From the NCBI GenBank assembly GCA_023392595.1, contig JAEVYU010000052.1:1-59256 (forward strand): 59,256 nucleotides of DNA, given 5' to 3'. The notes under the pieces were generated by a model. That model saw only the letters and a program-made list of their open reading frames with translations. It did no database searches and was not told the origin of the DNA. Shown one piece after another: positions 51,231-59,256 of the stretch (its first letter is position 1; each line of letters starts with the position of its first letter). A program made the position numbers and the translations under genes. Origin of the DNA: Bacillota bacterium (GTDB lineage: Bacteria > Bacillota > UBA4882 > UBA8346).

Positions 51231-52967
51231 ATGAACAAACTTTTAAGAACTTTTTTGTGTATTGCGCTTATATTTTTGGGAGTACGGATGATTACGGTTT
51301 CGGCAGCTTCGACACTTACAGTAAATCTTTCAAGTACTTTGAGGGGTGTAACCCATTGCGCCAGCGGCTCCTTATATGGAATTACGGAAACCCTTCCCGC
51401 CGATATTACCGGCTTGGTAACTCCCCTAAACCCCAATATACTTAACAACCCGGCCCGGGCCGGCTCGGGATATCAGCAGCCTATTGGGGCCGCTATTACG
51501 GTAGCTGGGAGACTTCAAACCGCAGCGCCAACGGCAAAGGTTTCCATTCGTTTAGCGGATATCTATCCCGGTTGGCCATATGCATTTACAAACATGACCG
51601 ACTGGCTTAATAAGGTTAGCGCTGTTATCAGCGATAAGAAAGCATCAGGATACACCAATTATTATGGATATGAGATCTGGAATGAGCCTGATGGGACATG
51701 GAAAAGCAGTAATGGCGATTTTAACAGCGTCTTGTGGAAACAAACGTATAACTTGATTCGTTCGTTGGATTCAAACGCCAAGATTATCGGGCCGTCTTAT
51801 TCTTATTACAATCATTCTACGATGAGCTCTTTTCTTTCCTATTGTAAAAACAATAACTGCCTTCCCGACATCATGGGTTGGCACGAACTTGGCGGGGGCG
51901 CGGGAGCCATTCCCGGAAATATCAGTGACTACCGGGCGCTGGAGACATCGCTGGGGATATCGGCTTTACCCATTAGCATCAATGAGTATTGCAACACCAA
52001 TCATAATTATGAAGGCGCTCCCGGTCCATCGGCGCCCTTTATCGCGAAATTTGAACGGAATAAGGTTGACAGCGCTTGCATTTCATGGTGGTTTACCGCT
52101 TATCCCGGCAGATTAGGAAGCCTGCTGGCCAGTAATACTGCCAAAGGAGGCGGATGGTGGTTTTATCATTGGTATGGCGCAATGTCCGGCAATATGGTTA
52201 GTGTAACGCCGCCTAATAATGCCAGTAGCGATGTAGACGGTTTCGCGTGCGTGGATTCCAATGAAAAATATGCCAGTATTTGCTTTGGAGGGAATAATGA
52301 CGGAACGGTGAATGTGGTAATCAATGGTATTCCTTCTTTCTTCGGTTTGTACGCCCGTGTGGTCGTTCAATCCGTGGCTTGGTCCAATAAAGATACCGCT
52401 GTTAGCGCTCCGACCCTTGTTTCCCAAAGTATTAAAGCCGTCTCAAGCGGTTCTATAACATTGACGGTAACGGGGGCCAGCAGTTTATATGGATATCGTA
52501 TTTATTTGACTCCTTGCGCCTCCAGTGCAATAACCGTTTCCAGCGGACATACCTATAAGCTCGTAAATCTGAATAGCGGTAAAGTGCTGGGGATCACTGG
52601 CATGTCGACTTCCGATGGAGCCGGCGCAGTACAATGGGGCGATAACGGTACAGCGGATCATCATTGGACGATTACTTCAATGAACGGCTATTACCGGCTG
52701 GCCAATGCCAATAGTGGAAAAGTTTTGGGGGTTACCAATATGTCCACTGCCGATGGAGCCAAAGTGGTTCAATGGAGCGATAATGGTACGGCCGATCATG
52801 ATTGGACCATGACCGATACCGGCTCCGGTATTTATAAGCTGGTGAATAGAAATAGCGGCAAGGTTTTGGGAATCTCGGACATGTCGTCCGTTGACGGAGG
52901 GCAGGCAGTACAATGGAGTGATAGTGGTACAATGGATCATCTTTGGACCTTAGTGCTTGTGAATTAA
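51231..52967 (+). CDS. Secreted GH clan-A (GH39-like) hydrolase with CBM13/ricin repeats
   Basis: A 578-residue secreted protein. Signal peptide 1-25 (cut near VSA-AS). Residues 30-335 form a TIM-barrel hydrolase of the clan-A kind: the acid/base region YYGYEIWNEPDGTW (Asn-Glu-Pro) and a likely nucleophile Glu in LPISINEYCNTN. A beta-sandwich linker follows (345-435). The C-terminus holds three QxW-type ricin/CBM13 repeats (about 445-485, 488-530, 535-577), each with NSGKVLG and a closing VQWxDxGTxDHxW. It should bind and cut xylan, arabinan or a similar polymer outside the cell. AAAGGAGGG precedes ATG 51231. GH39 is the closest match by eye; GH30 or an unassigned clan-A family is possible. 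Confidence 0.7.
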   Translation: MNKLLRTFLCIALIFLGVRMITVSAASTLTVNLSSTLRGVTHCASGSLYGITETLPADITGLVTPLNPNILNNPARAGSGYQQPIGAAITVAGRLQTAAPTAKVSIRLADIYPGWPYAFTNMTDWLNKVSAVISDKKASGYTNYYGYEIWNEPDGTWKSSNGDFNSVLWKQTYNLIRSLDSNAKIIGPSYSYYNHSTMSSFLSYCKNNNCLPDIMGWHELGGGAGAIPGNISDYRALETSLGISALPISINEYCNTNHNYEGAPGPSAPFIAKFERNKVDSACISWWFTAYPGRLGSLLASNTAKGGGWWFYHWYGAMSGNMVSVTPPNNASSDVDGFACVDSNEKYASICFGGNNDGTVNVVINGIPSFFGLYARVVVQSVAWSNKDTAVSAPTLVSQSIKAVSSGSITLTVTGASSLYGYRIYLTPCASSAITVSSGHTYKLVNLNSGKVLGITGMSTSDGAGAVQWGDNGTADHHWTITSMNGYYRLANANSGKVLGVTNMSTADGAKVVQWSDNGTADHDWTMTDTGSGIYKLVNRNSGKVLGISDMSSVDGGQAVQWSDSGTMDHLWTLVLVN

Positions 52968-53111
52968 AAATCGATTGTTTCGGGTATGAATAAAATAGGG
53001 TCGACTTTTCGTAAGGCTTTCCAAGTCAAAGCGTAACCGTTTACCCTCATAGAGTGTTTGGGACAATAGCCTTGTAATGAGTAGTAGTGGCTGGAGCAAA
53101 AGAGCAATCAT

Positions 53112-53175
53112 CAATAAAGTATACAATAAATGGTCATTCGTTCAGAGAGGATAGGTTGTATACTTTATTGTTTTT
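53112..53175 (+). terminator. Strong intrinsic terminator
   Basis: Perfect 15-bp stem CAATAAAGTATACAA (53112-53126) with TTGTATACTTTATTG (53156-53170) and five T after it. It ends the secreted-hydrolase transcript. Confidence 0.8.
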
Positions 53176-53198
53176 GAACACTTTTGGGGCAGCCACTT

Positions 53199-53345
53199 TC
53201 ATTCATTGAAAGAGTCGGATTTTAACACATTAATCGGGACATCGTCTTGAAAATCAAAACTGTCGACATGCGGCGCCAGAAAGACAATATCATATGTTTT
53301 CTGCAACTTTTCTGCTACATTCACTTGTTTTGCTTGATGATTATC
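53199..53345 (-). pseudogene. Possible remnant of a PTS EIIB (lactose/cellobiose-type) gene
   Basis: A short minus-strand frame encodes AEKLQKTYDIVFLAPHVDSF and DFQDDVPINVLKSDSFNE, ending at a stop at 53199-53201. The pattern K-L-x-x-x-Y-D-x-V-x-L-x-P-x-V is that of cellobiose-type EIIB proteins near the middle of the domain. A stop codon precedes it in frame at 53346 and the phospho-Cys region is absent. The match is short, so the assignment is weak. Confidence 0.35.
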
Positions 53346-53580
53346 TCAAGTCGGAATATGTCACTTATTATCATTTTTTAGGTAATAGAAGAACTTGAAA
53401 GTTGAAGCTATAATAGAAATGTAACATCAATGCAAGAATTCAATAACATTTGGGTGCAACGAAGATGGTTCTTTTGTGGAAAGGCCGCCACAAAAGGTTT
53501 CAAGGGATTTGGAATTTTTCAAGTTAATTCTTTCTGCAGGAGGAGTCAGTACGGAAAAAAGAAAAATGGAGGGAAGAATT

Positions 53581-54936
53581 GTGAAACGATGGTTTGTTGC
53601 TTTGCTGACCGTTTTGTTGATTGTAATTTTAGTTGTTCCTACAATGTTTGCCGCAAGTGCGGGTAATGTTAAATTAACATATTGTTTTTGGGGTAGTCCG
53701 GCGGAAGATAAAGTAGTGAAGGCTGCTTTTAAAGATTTCGAGGCCGCCCACCCCGGTATCACGGTTTCGCCAATGTACATTCCGGGGGATATCAGCGGCG
53801 CCGAGTATGCCGCCAAGATTAAAGCTTTGGCTCAGGCTGGAGAATTACCCGACCTTGGCTATTTTAGGCCTGAACATTATGGTAATTGGGCCAGTAACGG
53901 GCTTTTCCTTGATCTGGGCCCTTATATCAAAAAGGATAAATTAGAGAATTCCGTTTTACCCCAAGTTTGGCTGAAGGTAAATAATAAAATTTATGGATCC
54001 TATACGGCAGCTGAATGCCAAGTGCTTTTCTATAATAAGGAAGTACTGCAAAAAGCGGGAGTTCCCTTACCGCCAACCGACTATACCAAAGGCTGGTCCT
54101 GGGACCAATTTGTTCAGTATTGCAAGAAAATTACCATCGATAAAGCCGGCAAACATCCCGGCGAAGAGGGATTTGATCCCGCGCAAATCGCCCGCTATGG
54201 GGTAAGTTATCAGCTCTGGTCGGCCATGCTTCTTCCGGCAATATGGAGCAATGGCGGTGACTTTATGTCCGCGGACGGGAAACAATTTATGCTGGATAAA
54301 CCGGCGGCGGTGGAAGTCTTCCAGAAAATCAGCGATTTAATCAACAAAGAACATGTCTTTGCATATACCAATCCTTCCTCCACCTCGGGAGCGGGATTAC
54401 CTGCTCCGCCGGTTATGCTGGCCAACGGTCAACTCGGTTTTTATGTTACCGGACAATGGGAATTGCTTGATTTGGCCCAAATGAAATTCCCGCTAGGAGT
54501 CGGCGCCTTGCCAATCTTTAAAAAACCGGCCCAGTTATATGTTAGCGGTGCTTCGGTTATTTTTAAATCGACCAAACATCCCAAAGAAGCCTGGGAACTG
54601 CATAAATGGATGCTGACTCCCGATAAGACCCAAGATTTGTACACCTCCGGTTTGTGGATGCCTACCAAGGCTTCCTGGTATAGTGATCCGGCCGATTTGA
54701 AAAAATGGCTCGACAATCCGGTCCATCCGGCAGGGTTTAAAGAGGCGGTTGTGGATTCGATGAAGGTTGCCCGAATCAACCCCGAGACCCGCATTAAGAA
54801 TTATCCGCAAATTTGGGGCGAAGCCGTTACTCCGGAGTTGGAATTGGTTTGGCTGGGTAAGAAAACTGCCGCTCAAGCAATGCAGGCGGCCAAAGAAAAA
54901 GTTTTAAAAGCAAAATTGAACCAAGGAAACTATTAA
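53581..54936 (+). CDS. ABC sugar-binding protein (CUT1), second plant-sugar system
   Basis: A 451-residue family 1 solute-binding protein. Signal peptide 1-25 (VKRWFVALLTVLLIVILVVP, cut near MFA-AS), no lipobox Cys. The mature chain opens KLTYCFWGSPAEDKVVKAAF and shows AGELPDLGYFRPEHYGNW and MLANGQLGFYVTGQWELLDL. The start is GTG at 53581, seven bases after GGAGGG; the frame upstream has no ribosome site. It feeds the permeases encoded at 55058 and 55996. The GH127 gene that follows suggests a beta-L-arabinofuranosyl oligosaccharide as substrate. A strong hairpin lies just after it. Confidence 0.88.
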   Translation: MKRWFVALLTVLLIVILVVPTMFAASAGNVKLTYCFWGSPAEDKVVKAAFKDFEAAHPGITVSPMYIPGDISGAEYAAKIKALAQAGELPDLGYFRPEHYGNWASNGLFLDLGPYIKKDKLENSVLPQVWLKVNNKIYGSYTAAECQVLFYNKEVLQKAGVPLPPTDYTKGWSWDQFVQYCKKITIDKAGKHPGEEGFDPAQIARYGVSYQLWSAMLLPAIWSNGGDFMSADGKQFMLDKPAAVEVFQKISDLINKEHVFAYTNPSSTSGAGLPAPPVMLANGQLGFYVTGQWELLDLAQMKFPLGVGALPIFKKPAQLYVSGASVIFKSTKHPKEAWELHKWMLTPDKTQDLYTSGLWMPTKASWYSDPADLKKWLDNPVHPAGFKEAVVDSMKVARINPETRIKNYPQIWGEAVTPELELVWLGKKTAAQAMQAAKEKVLKAKLNQGNY

Positions 54937-54990
54937 GAAATGGATAACACGGTTAACGGTTAAGCGAAACGATTAGAGATTTGTGAAAGG

Positions 54991-55026
54991 AAAAACTGAG
55001 ACGCCAAAAATGACGTCTCAGTTTTT
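54991..55026 (+). terminator. Strong hairpin between binding-protein and permease genes
   Basis: Perfect 13-bp stem AAAAACTGAGACG (54991-55003) with CGTCTCAGTTTTT (55014-55026). Looks like a partial terminator that lets the binding protein be made in excess. Confidence 0.75.
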
Positions 55027-55057
55027 CTAAGGCTGAGTGGATGAAAGGATGAATACC

Positions 55058-55999
55058 ATGGGCTTAGCACAGAAAGCCTTACAGCAAGGAGAATTGGTCG
55101 CCGGAAGACGGAATTCCCGCTCCAGGCAGCAAAATATATGGGGCTGGTTGTTAATTAGTCCGGCTGTTCTTGGGCTCTCAATATGGGTTCTTTTTCCTCT
55201 GGGGCTTAGTTTGGTAGCCAGTTTCTGGCATTGGGACATGTTGATGCCGCCAAGTTTTGTCGGTTTGGAAAACTATGCCACCATGCTTCACGACCAGTTA
55301 TTTTGGCAATCGGTATGGGTTACTCTTTATTTTACAGTGATCGGAATTCCTTTGCAAATTGTGGTGGCATTTTTTGCCGCTTTGCTGCTAAATGCCAAAG
55401 TGCGGGCAATGGGTTTTTTCAGGACGCTTTATTATATGCCTTCGCTCTTACCCATCGCCGTCACTTCCGCATTATGGCTATGGCTTTACAACAAACAATT
55501 CGGTCTGTTTAATTTGATTCTTCAAAAATTCGGGTTGCCTCCCGGAGAGTGGATTTTCGGTCTGGAAACGGTTATCCCCAGTTTTATTATCATGAGTATT
55601 TGGGGAATCGGGAATACGATTGTCATTTTCCTGGCGGGCCTTCAGGGTATACCCCAGGAACTGATGGAGGCCGTGGCGATTGATGGAGGTAAAGCCTGGC
55701 ACCGTTTCCGCCATGTCATTCTACCCTTAACCAGCCCGGTTATATTTTATAATGTTGTGATTGGAATCATCGGTGGTTTGCAAACATTCACCCAACCCTA
55801 TCTGATGACCAATGGCGGACCGGCCAACGCCTCCCTGTTCTATGTATTGCATTTATACCGCAAGGCATTTATGTTTTCGGATATGGGTTATGCATGCGCT
55901 ATGGCCTGGTTTCTGTTTATCATCACGGCCATCATTGCCGGACTTATATTTAAGAGTTCAACATTATGGGTGTTTTACGAGGGAGATGGGAAAAAATGA
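55058..55999 (+). CDS. ABC sugar permease, MalF/CUT1 type
   Basis: A 313-residue permease with six helices (WGWLLISPAVLGLSIWVLFP at the start) and the EAA loop LMEAVAIDGGKAWHRFRHVI. The cytoplasmic N-terminus (MGLAQKALQQGELVAGRRNS) is polar. Start chosen at ATG 55058, eight bases after AAAGG; GTG 55037 and ATG 55049 are in frame alternatives. It lies directly downstream of the hairpin at 54991 and overlaps the next permease gene by four bases. No ATPase gene is present in the cluster. Confidence 0.9.
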   Translation: MGLAQKALQQGELVAGRRNSRSRQQNIWGWLLISPAVLGLSIWVLFPLGLSLVASFWHWDMLMPPSFVGLENYATMLHDQLFWQSVWVTLYFTVIGIPLQIVVAFFAALLLNAKVRAMGFFRTLYYMPSLLPIAVTSALWLWLYNKQFGLFNLILQKFGLPPGEWIFGLETVIPSFIIMSIWGIGNTIVIFLAGLQGIPQELMEAVAIDGGKAWHRFRHVILPLTSPVIFYNVVIGIIGGLQTFTQPYLMTNGGPANASLFYVLHLYRKAFMFSDMGYACAMAWFLFIITAIIAGLIFKSSTLWVFYEGDGKK

Positions 56000-56832
56000 T
56001 GAGTAAACATCAGAAATGGGTTACCAGACCTTTCATATATCTATTGTTGATTTTAGGGGCTTTATTCACGGTTTCACCTTTTCTTTGGCTGGTACGGAGT
56101 TCGTTCATGACCATCCAGGAGATCTTTTCAATGCCTCCTAAACTGTTGCCCGCTGTTCCACAGTGGCAAAATTATGTCAACGTTTTTACGACATTGCCTT
56201 TTGCGCGTTTTTTTCTTAATACTGCGGTTATTGTTGCGCTCAATGTTATTGGGGCCTTATTGAGCAATACCATCATGGCTTATGCGTTTGCCCGGATTAA
56301 TTTTCGGGGGCGGACTCTGATGTATAGCCTTTGTTTGGCAACGTTAATGTTACCGACAACGGTTACCATGATTCCTTTGTTTATTGAATGGAAATACCTC
56401 GGCGGCCTGAATACATTCGCGCCTTTGTATGTACCGGCTTTTTTCGGGAATGCGTTCTATATTTTCATGCTGCATCAGTTTTTTAAGACCATCCCGGTAG
56501 AGTTTGACGAGGCGGCCTTTGTGGATGGAGCCAATTATCCGCAAATTATCGCCAAAATTATTATACCGGTAGCCAAACCGGCGCTGGCGGTGGTGGCTAT
56601 CTTCAGCTTCCTAAACGCTTGGAATGATTTTATGGGACCCTTACTTTATTTGAATGATCAAGCCAAATTCACCCTATCGTTAGGGTTGAAGATGTTCCTG
56701 TCCATGTTCCGGGCGGAATGGAATACCTTAATGGCCGCTTCGACTTTGGCGGTACTACCGTTAGTTGCTTTATTTTTCATGGCGCAGCGTTATTTTATCG
56801 AAGGCTTAACCATGGGTGGCGTAAAGGGCTGA
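55996..56832 (+). CDS. ABC sugar permease, MalG/CUT1 type
   Basis: A 278-residue permease with six helices and the EAA loop FDEAAFVDGANYPQIIAKII, ending in RYFIEGLTMGGVKG as usual for MalG-like subunits. Start chosen at ATG 55996, which overlaps the previous stop (ATGA) and has GAGGGAG upstream. It completes the transporter with 53581 and 55058 and is followed 26 bp later by the GH127 gene. Confidence 0.9.
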   Translation: MMSKHQKWVTRPFIYLLLILGALFTVSPFLWLVRSSFMTIQEIFSMPPKLLPAVPQWQNYVNVFTTLPFARFFLNTAVIVALNVIGALLSNTIMAYAFARINFRGRTLMYSLCLATLMLPTTVTMIPLFIEWKYLGGLNTFAPLYVPAFFGNAFYIFMLHQFFKTIPVEFDEAAFVDGANYPQIIAKIIIPVAKPALAVVAIFSFLNAWNDFMGPLLYLNDQAKFTLSLGLKMFLSMFRAEWNTLMAASTLAVLPLVALFFMAQRYFIEGLTMGGVKG

Positions 56833-56858
56833 ACCTATTATCAATGGGATTGGAGTAA

Positions 56859-58811
56859 ATGATGATGAACAACAAAAAAACGATTTCACCTCCTTTAAAA
56901 GATATTAAGATCAATGATCATTTTTGGAGGCAAAGGCAGGAACTGATAGCGGATGTTGTAATCCCTTTTCAATGGAATGTTTTAAATGACAATATTCCCG
57001 GTAGCGAACCCAGCCATGCCGTAGAAAACTTTAAAATTGCCGCCGGGGAGTCAAAGGGTGAATTTCATGGAATAGTCTGGCAGGATAGTGATGTCGCCAA
57101 ATGGATCGAAGCCGCCAGTTATAGTTTAGTGTCATATCCAAATCCAAAATTGGAGAAAATTATTGATGATGCCGTTGAGATTATGGCCAAAGCCCAACAG
57201 CCGGACGGGTATCTAAATACATACTATACCGTGGCTAAACCGGAGCTGCGTTGGAAAGATTTTTCATTCGGACATGAGCTATACTGCGCCGGACACTTAA
57301 TGGAAGCAGCGGTTGCCTATTATCAAACAACCGGGAAACGACAATTTTTGGATATTATGTGCCGTTACGCCGATTATATCGATTCGGTGATGGGACCGGA
57401 AGAACATAAAATGAAAGTCTATTGCGGGCATGAAGAGGTCGAACTTGCCCTGGTTAAATTGTACCGAGTGACGGGTAATGAACGATATTTGGCGTTAAGC
57501 CGGTATTTTATCGATGAACGCGGCAAAAAGCCCTGTTTTATGTTGAACGAGCCGACTTTCGGCAATAACGTAAATACCAAATGGTTCGATTTGACGTATC
57601 GTCAGGCCCATGAGGCGGTTCGGGAACAAACCAAAGCTGAAGGTCATTCGGTCCGGGCCATGTATTTATATACGGCTATGGCTGATTTGGCCCTGGAAAC
57701 CGGGGATGAATCCCTAAAGAATGCCCTTCGGACTTTGTGGGACAATCTGATTCATTACCGGATGTACATTACCGGCGGAATTGGTTCCCAGGGACATGCC
57801 GAGCGTTTTACCTTTGATTATGACTTGCCCAATGACAGCGCCTATGCGGAAACGTGCGCTTCCATCGGGTTGATTTTCTGGGCCCAACGCCTGTTATGGC
57901 TGGATGTGGATGGCCAATACGCCGATATTATGGAAAAAGCCCTTTATAATGGAGCGCTCAGCGGCATATCCCAAGACGGCAAAAAATATTTCTATGTGAA
58001 CCCGCTCGAAGTATACCCCGAAGCGGTTGTTTCCAGGTACGACCTGCAGCATGTCAAAACCGAAAGGCAGCAATGGTTTGGGTGTGCCTGTTGCCCCCCT
58101 AATATCGCCAGATTGATCAGTTCTCTGGGCCAATATATTTACTCACAAAACGGGGCTGAGATTTATACCCACCTGTACATTGGAAACGAAGCCCAAATCG
58201 ATGTTAATGGAAATAAAGTGTCGATCCGGCAAGAAACCGATTATCCGTGGGAGGGGAAAGTGATTGTTTCATTAGGGGTAGAGCATCCCCTGGAGTTTAC
58301 TTTGGCGTTGCGGATTCCGGGGTGGTGCAAGCAATATCGGCTTCACATCAATAATGAATCCATCCAATCGCCTGCCCTGGAAAAAGGATATTTAAAATTG
58401 AAACGGCTCTGGAACCCTGGGGACCGGATCGAACTGAGACTGGATATGCCGGTTGAATTGATCCAGGCCAATCCGAAAGTCCGGGCGGCTTCCGGTAAAG
58501 TCGCCATTCAACGGGGGCCGATCATCTACTGCCTTGAAGAAATCGATAACGGCAAAGATTTATGGGATGTTTCAGTTGCCAAAAACGTCCACTTCGAGAT
58601 GGAATTCAGCGAAGAACTTAACAAAGTACCCGTCATTAAGGGAAAAGCCTTCCGTTCGGACGGCGCTTCGTGGGAAAATATTCTGTACCGTCCGGCGGAT
58701 GAAAAGTTGAAAGAAGTAGATTTTCAGGCAGTTCCTTATTATTTGTGGGGTAACCGCAAACCGGGTGAAATGCAGGTGTGGCTGCGGCTGGTGAATCGAA
58801 AATCTGAATAA
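56859..58811 (+). CDS. GH127 beta-L-arabinofuranosidase (DUF1680)
   Basis: A 650-residue enzyme of the HypBA1 type, with an (alpha/alpha)6 barrel (about 15-430) and C-terminal beta domains. The zinc/nucleophile site is visible: DSAYAETCASIG (Glu and Cys) and QWFGCACCPPNIAR (the C-x-C-C group, one Cys being the nucleophile). Early motifs KINDHFWRQRQ and GKEFHGIVWQDSDVAKWIEA-like text are typical. It removes terminal beta-L-arabinofuranose, as found on plant extensins and some arabinans. No signal peptide, so it acts on imported oligosaccharides. Three ATG codons in a row start the gene; GGAG fits the second. Last gene of the operon. Confidence 0.9.
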   Translation: MMMNNKKTISPPLKDIKINDHFWRQRQELIADVVIPFQWNVLNDNIPGSEPSHAVENFKIAAGESKGEFHGIVWQDSDVAKWIEAASYSLVSYPNPKLEKIIDDAVEIMAKAQQPDGYLNTYYTVAKPELRWKDFSFGHELYCAGHLMEAAVAYYQTTGKRQFLDIMCRYADYIDSVMGPEEHKMKVYCGHEEVELALVKLYRVTGNERYLALSRYFIDERGKKPCFMLNEPTFGNNVNTKWFDLTYRQAHEAVREQTKAEGHSVRAMYLYTAMADLALETGDESLKNALRTLWDNLIHYRMYITGGIGSQGHAERFTFDYDLPNDSAYAETCASIGLIFWAQRLLWLDVDGQYADIMEKALYNGALSGISQDGKKYFYVNPLEVYPEAVVSRYDLQHVKTERQQWFGCACCPPNIARLISSLGQYIYSQNGAEIYTHLYIGNEAQIDVNGNKVSIRQETDYPWEGKVIVSLGVEHPLEFTLALRIPGWCKQYRLHINNESIQSPALEKGYLKLKRLWNPGDRIELRLDMPVELIQANPKVRAASGKVAIQRGPIIYCLEEIDNGKDLWDVSVAKNVHFEMEFSEELNKVPVIKGKAFRSDGASWENILYRPADEKLKEVDFQAVPYYLWGNRKPGEMQVWLRLVNRKSE

Positions 58812-59000
58812 ATAATTGTTATTTGCAAGGAGTTTGGGATGAATATAAATTCCTAAATGTCTTTATGGAATTGGGATCTCGTTGTATACTTAAATATGGA
58901 TATATTCTATAGATGTTGAATTCTTGCAGTGTAGTTTAACTATGCTTGATGAGGCATTCAAAATATTTATATGCTTATAAAGATAAATCAGCAAATAATA
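58812..59000. other. Intergenic stretch after the GH127 gene
   Basis: AT-rich, with no gene or clear terminator seen. A ribosome-like AAGGAG at 58838 precedes only a five-codon frame. Confidence 0.4.
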
Positions 59001-59202
59001 GAAACGTTGCCGAAATGAGCGAGTGCGGCGTGATGAGCGGCGTAGAGCGTCGTCAGTTGGTCGCTCCAGTCCTTCGCGTCCTGTGGACGCGCGCGTACAT
59101 TGAGTACGCTTCCGGTCTTCACTTCCCGTCTTCCTAGCTCTACTTGCTCCTGACGCCGCAAGTATATTCGACGAAGTTGGCTCTCTCATTTCGGCAAGTT
59201 TC
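59001..59202. mobile_element. Inverted-repeat (MITE-like) element
   Basis: GAAACGTTGCCGAAATGAG (59001-59019) and, inverted, CTCATTTCGGCAAGTTTC (59185-59202) match apart from one extra base. Further in, TGCGGCGTGATGAGC and its partner GCTCCTGACGCCGCA also pair, and GTAGAGC/GCTCTAC continues the stem with spacers. The interior is much more GC-rich than its surroundings. No protein is encoded. The sequence can fold into one long hairpin. Confidence 0.6.
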
Positions 59203-59205
59203 ATC

Positions 59206-59231
59206 CCGGCGCACCGCTGTGAAAGCGCCGG
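59206..59231. terminator. GC-rich hairpin
   Basis: CCGGCGC (59206-59212) pairs with GCGCCGG (59225-59231). It lies directly after the inverted-repeat element; no T run follows, so it may belong to the element rather than act as a terminator. Confidence 0.4.
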
Positions 59232-59256
59232 ATGACATACTCTTTTGGCTAAAGTA

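Overview
The window reads as a chromosomal segment of an uncultured or little-studied, probably spore-forming and probably diderm member of the Bacillota (the Limnochordia/Hydrogenispora type fits best; this is inference, as there is no rRNA or other marker here). Low-GC codon use, AGGAGG-type ribosome sites, c-di-AMP (ydaO) and c-di-GMP-I (GEMM) riboswitches, Spo0E-like proteins and an RsfA-like protein all point to Bacillota. A small beta-barrel-like protein ending in Phe, a full-length Prc/Tsp-type protease and three sugar-binding proteins with SPase I rather than lipoprotein signals point to an outer membrane and a true periplasm.

Layout. 1-2150: a 42-bp tandem repeat at the edge, a barrel-like secreted protein, an XRE (SinR-like) regulator and two convergent Spo0E-like phosphatase genes. 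2495-6364: a response regulator, an adenine deaminase and a membrane histidine kinase in one direction. 6406-9110: two paralogous CNNM/CorC-type transporters on the minus strand, the second behind a structured leader. 9333-9834: a shrunken, broken second copy of the spo0E/response-regulator/kinase block. 9886-12038: a MetE-like methyltransferase and a LysR regulator. 12416-19857: a minus-strand amino-sugar operon (ROK regulator, nagB, nagA, SIS protein, ABC binding protein, two permeases) with a clear promoter and operator. 20230-23518: a DedA-PAP2 fusion, an uppP pseudogene, a nitroreductase remnant and small repeat elements.

23518-41819: a GT-B glycosyltransferase; a GGDEF cyclase; an ECF sigma factor with a His-rich membrane partner; a B12-binding radical SAM protein; dapB behind a c-di-AMP riboswitch; a LysM-L,D-transpeptidase; an Spx/ArsC-like protein; cheW and an MCP gene, each behind its own c-di-GMP-I riboswitch; an RsfA-like protein; an Smr protein; an HD-GYP phosphodiesterase; and Prc. 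Making (GGDEF), breaking (HD-GYP) and sensing (two riboswitches) c-di-GMP thus lie within about 15 kb.

42042-58811: a plant-polysaccharide (arabinan/arabinoxylan-like) region: two CUT1 ABC transporters without ATPase genes, GH43 and GH127 enzymes, a YesM/YesN-type two-component system, an AraC regulator divergent from a secreted GH-clan-A/CBM13 protein. The window ends in a roughly 200-bp inverted-repeat element. I saw no rRNA, tRNA, CRISPR array, prophage or intact insertion sequence.
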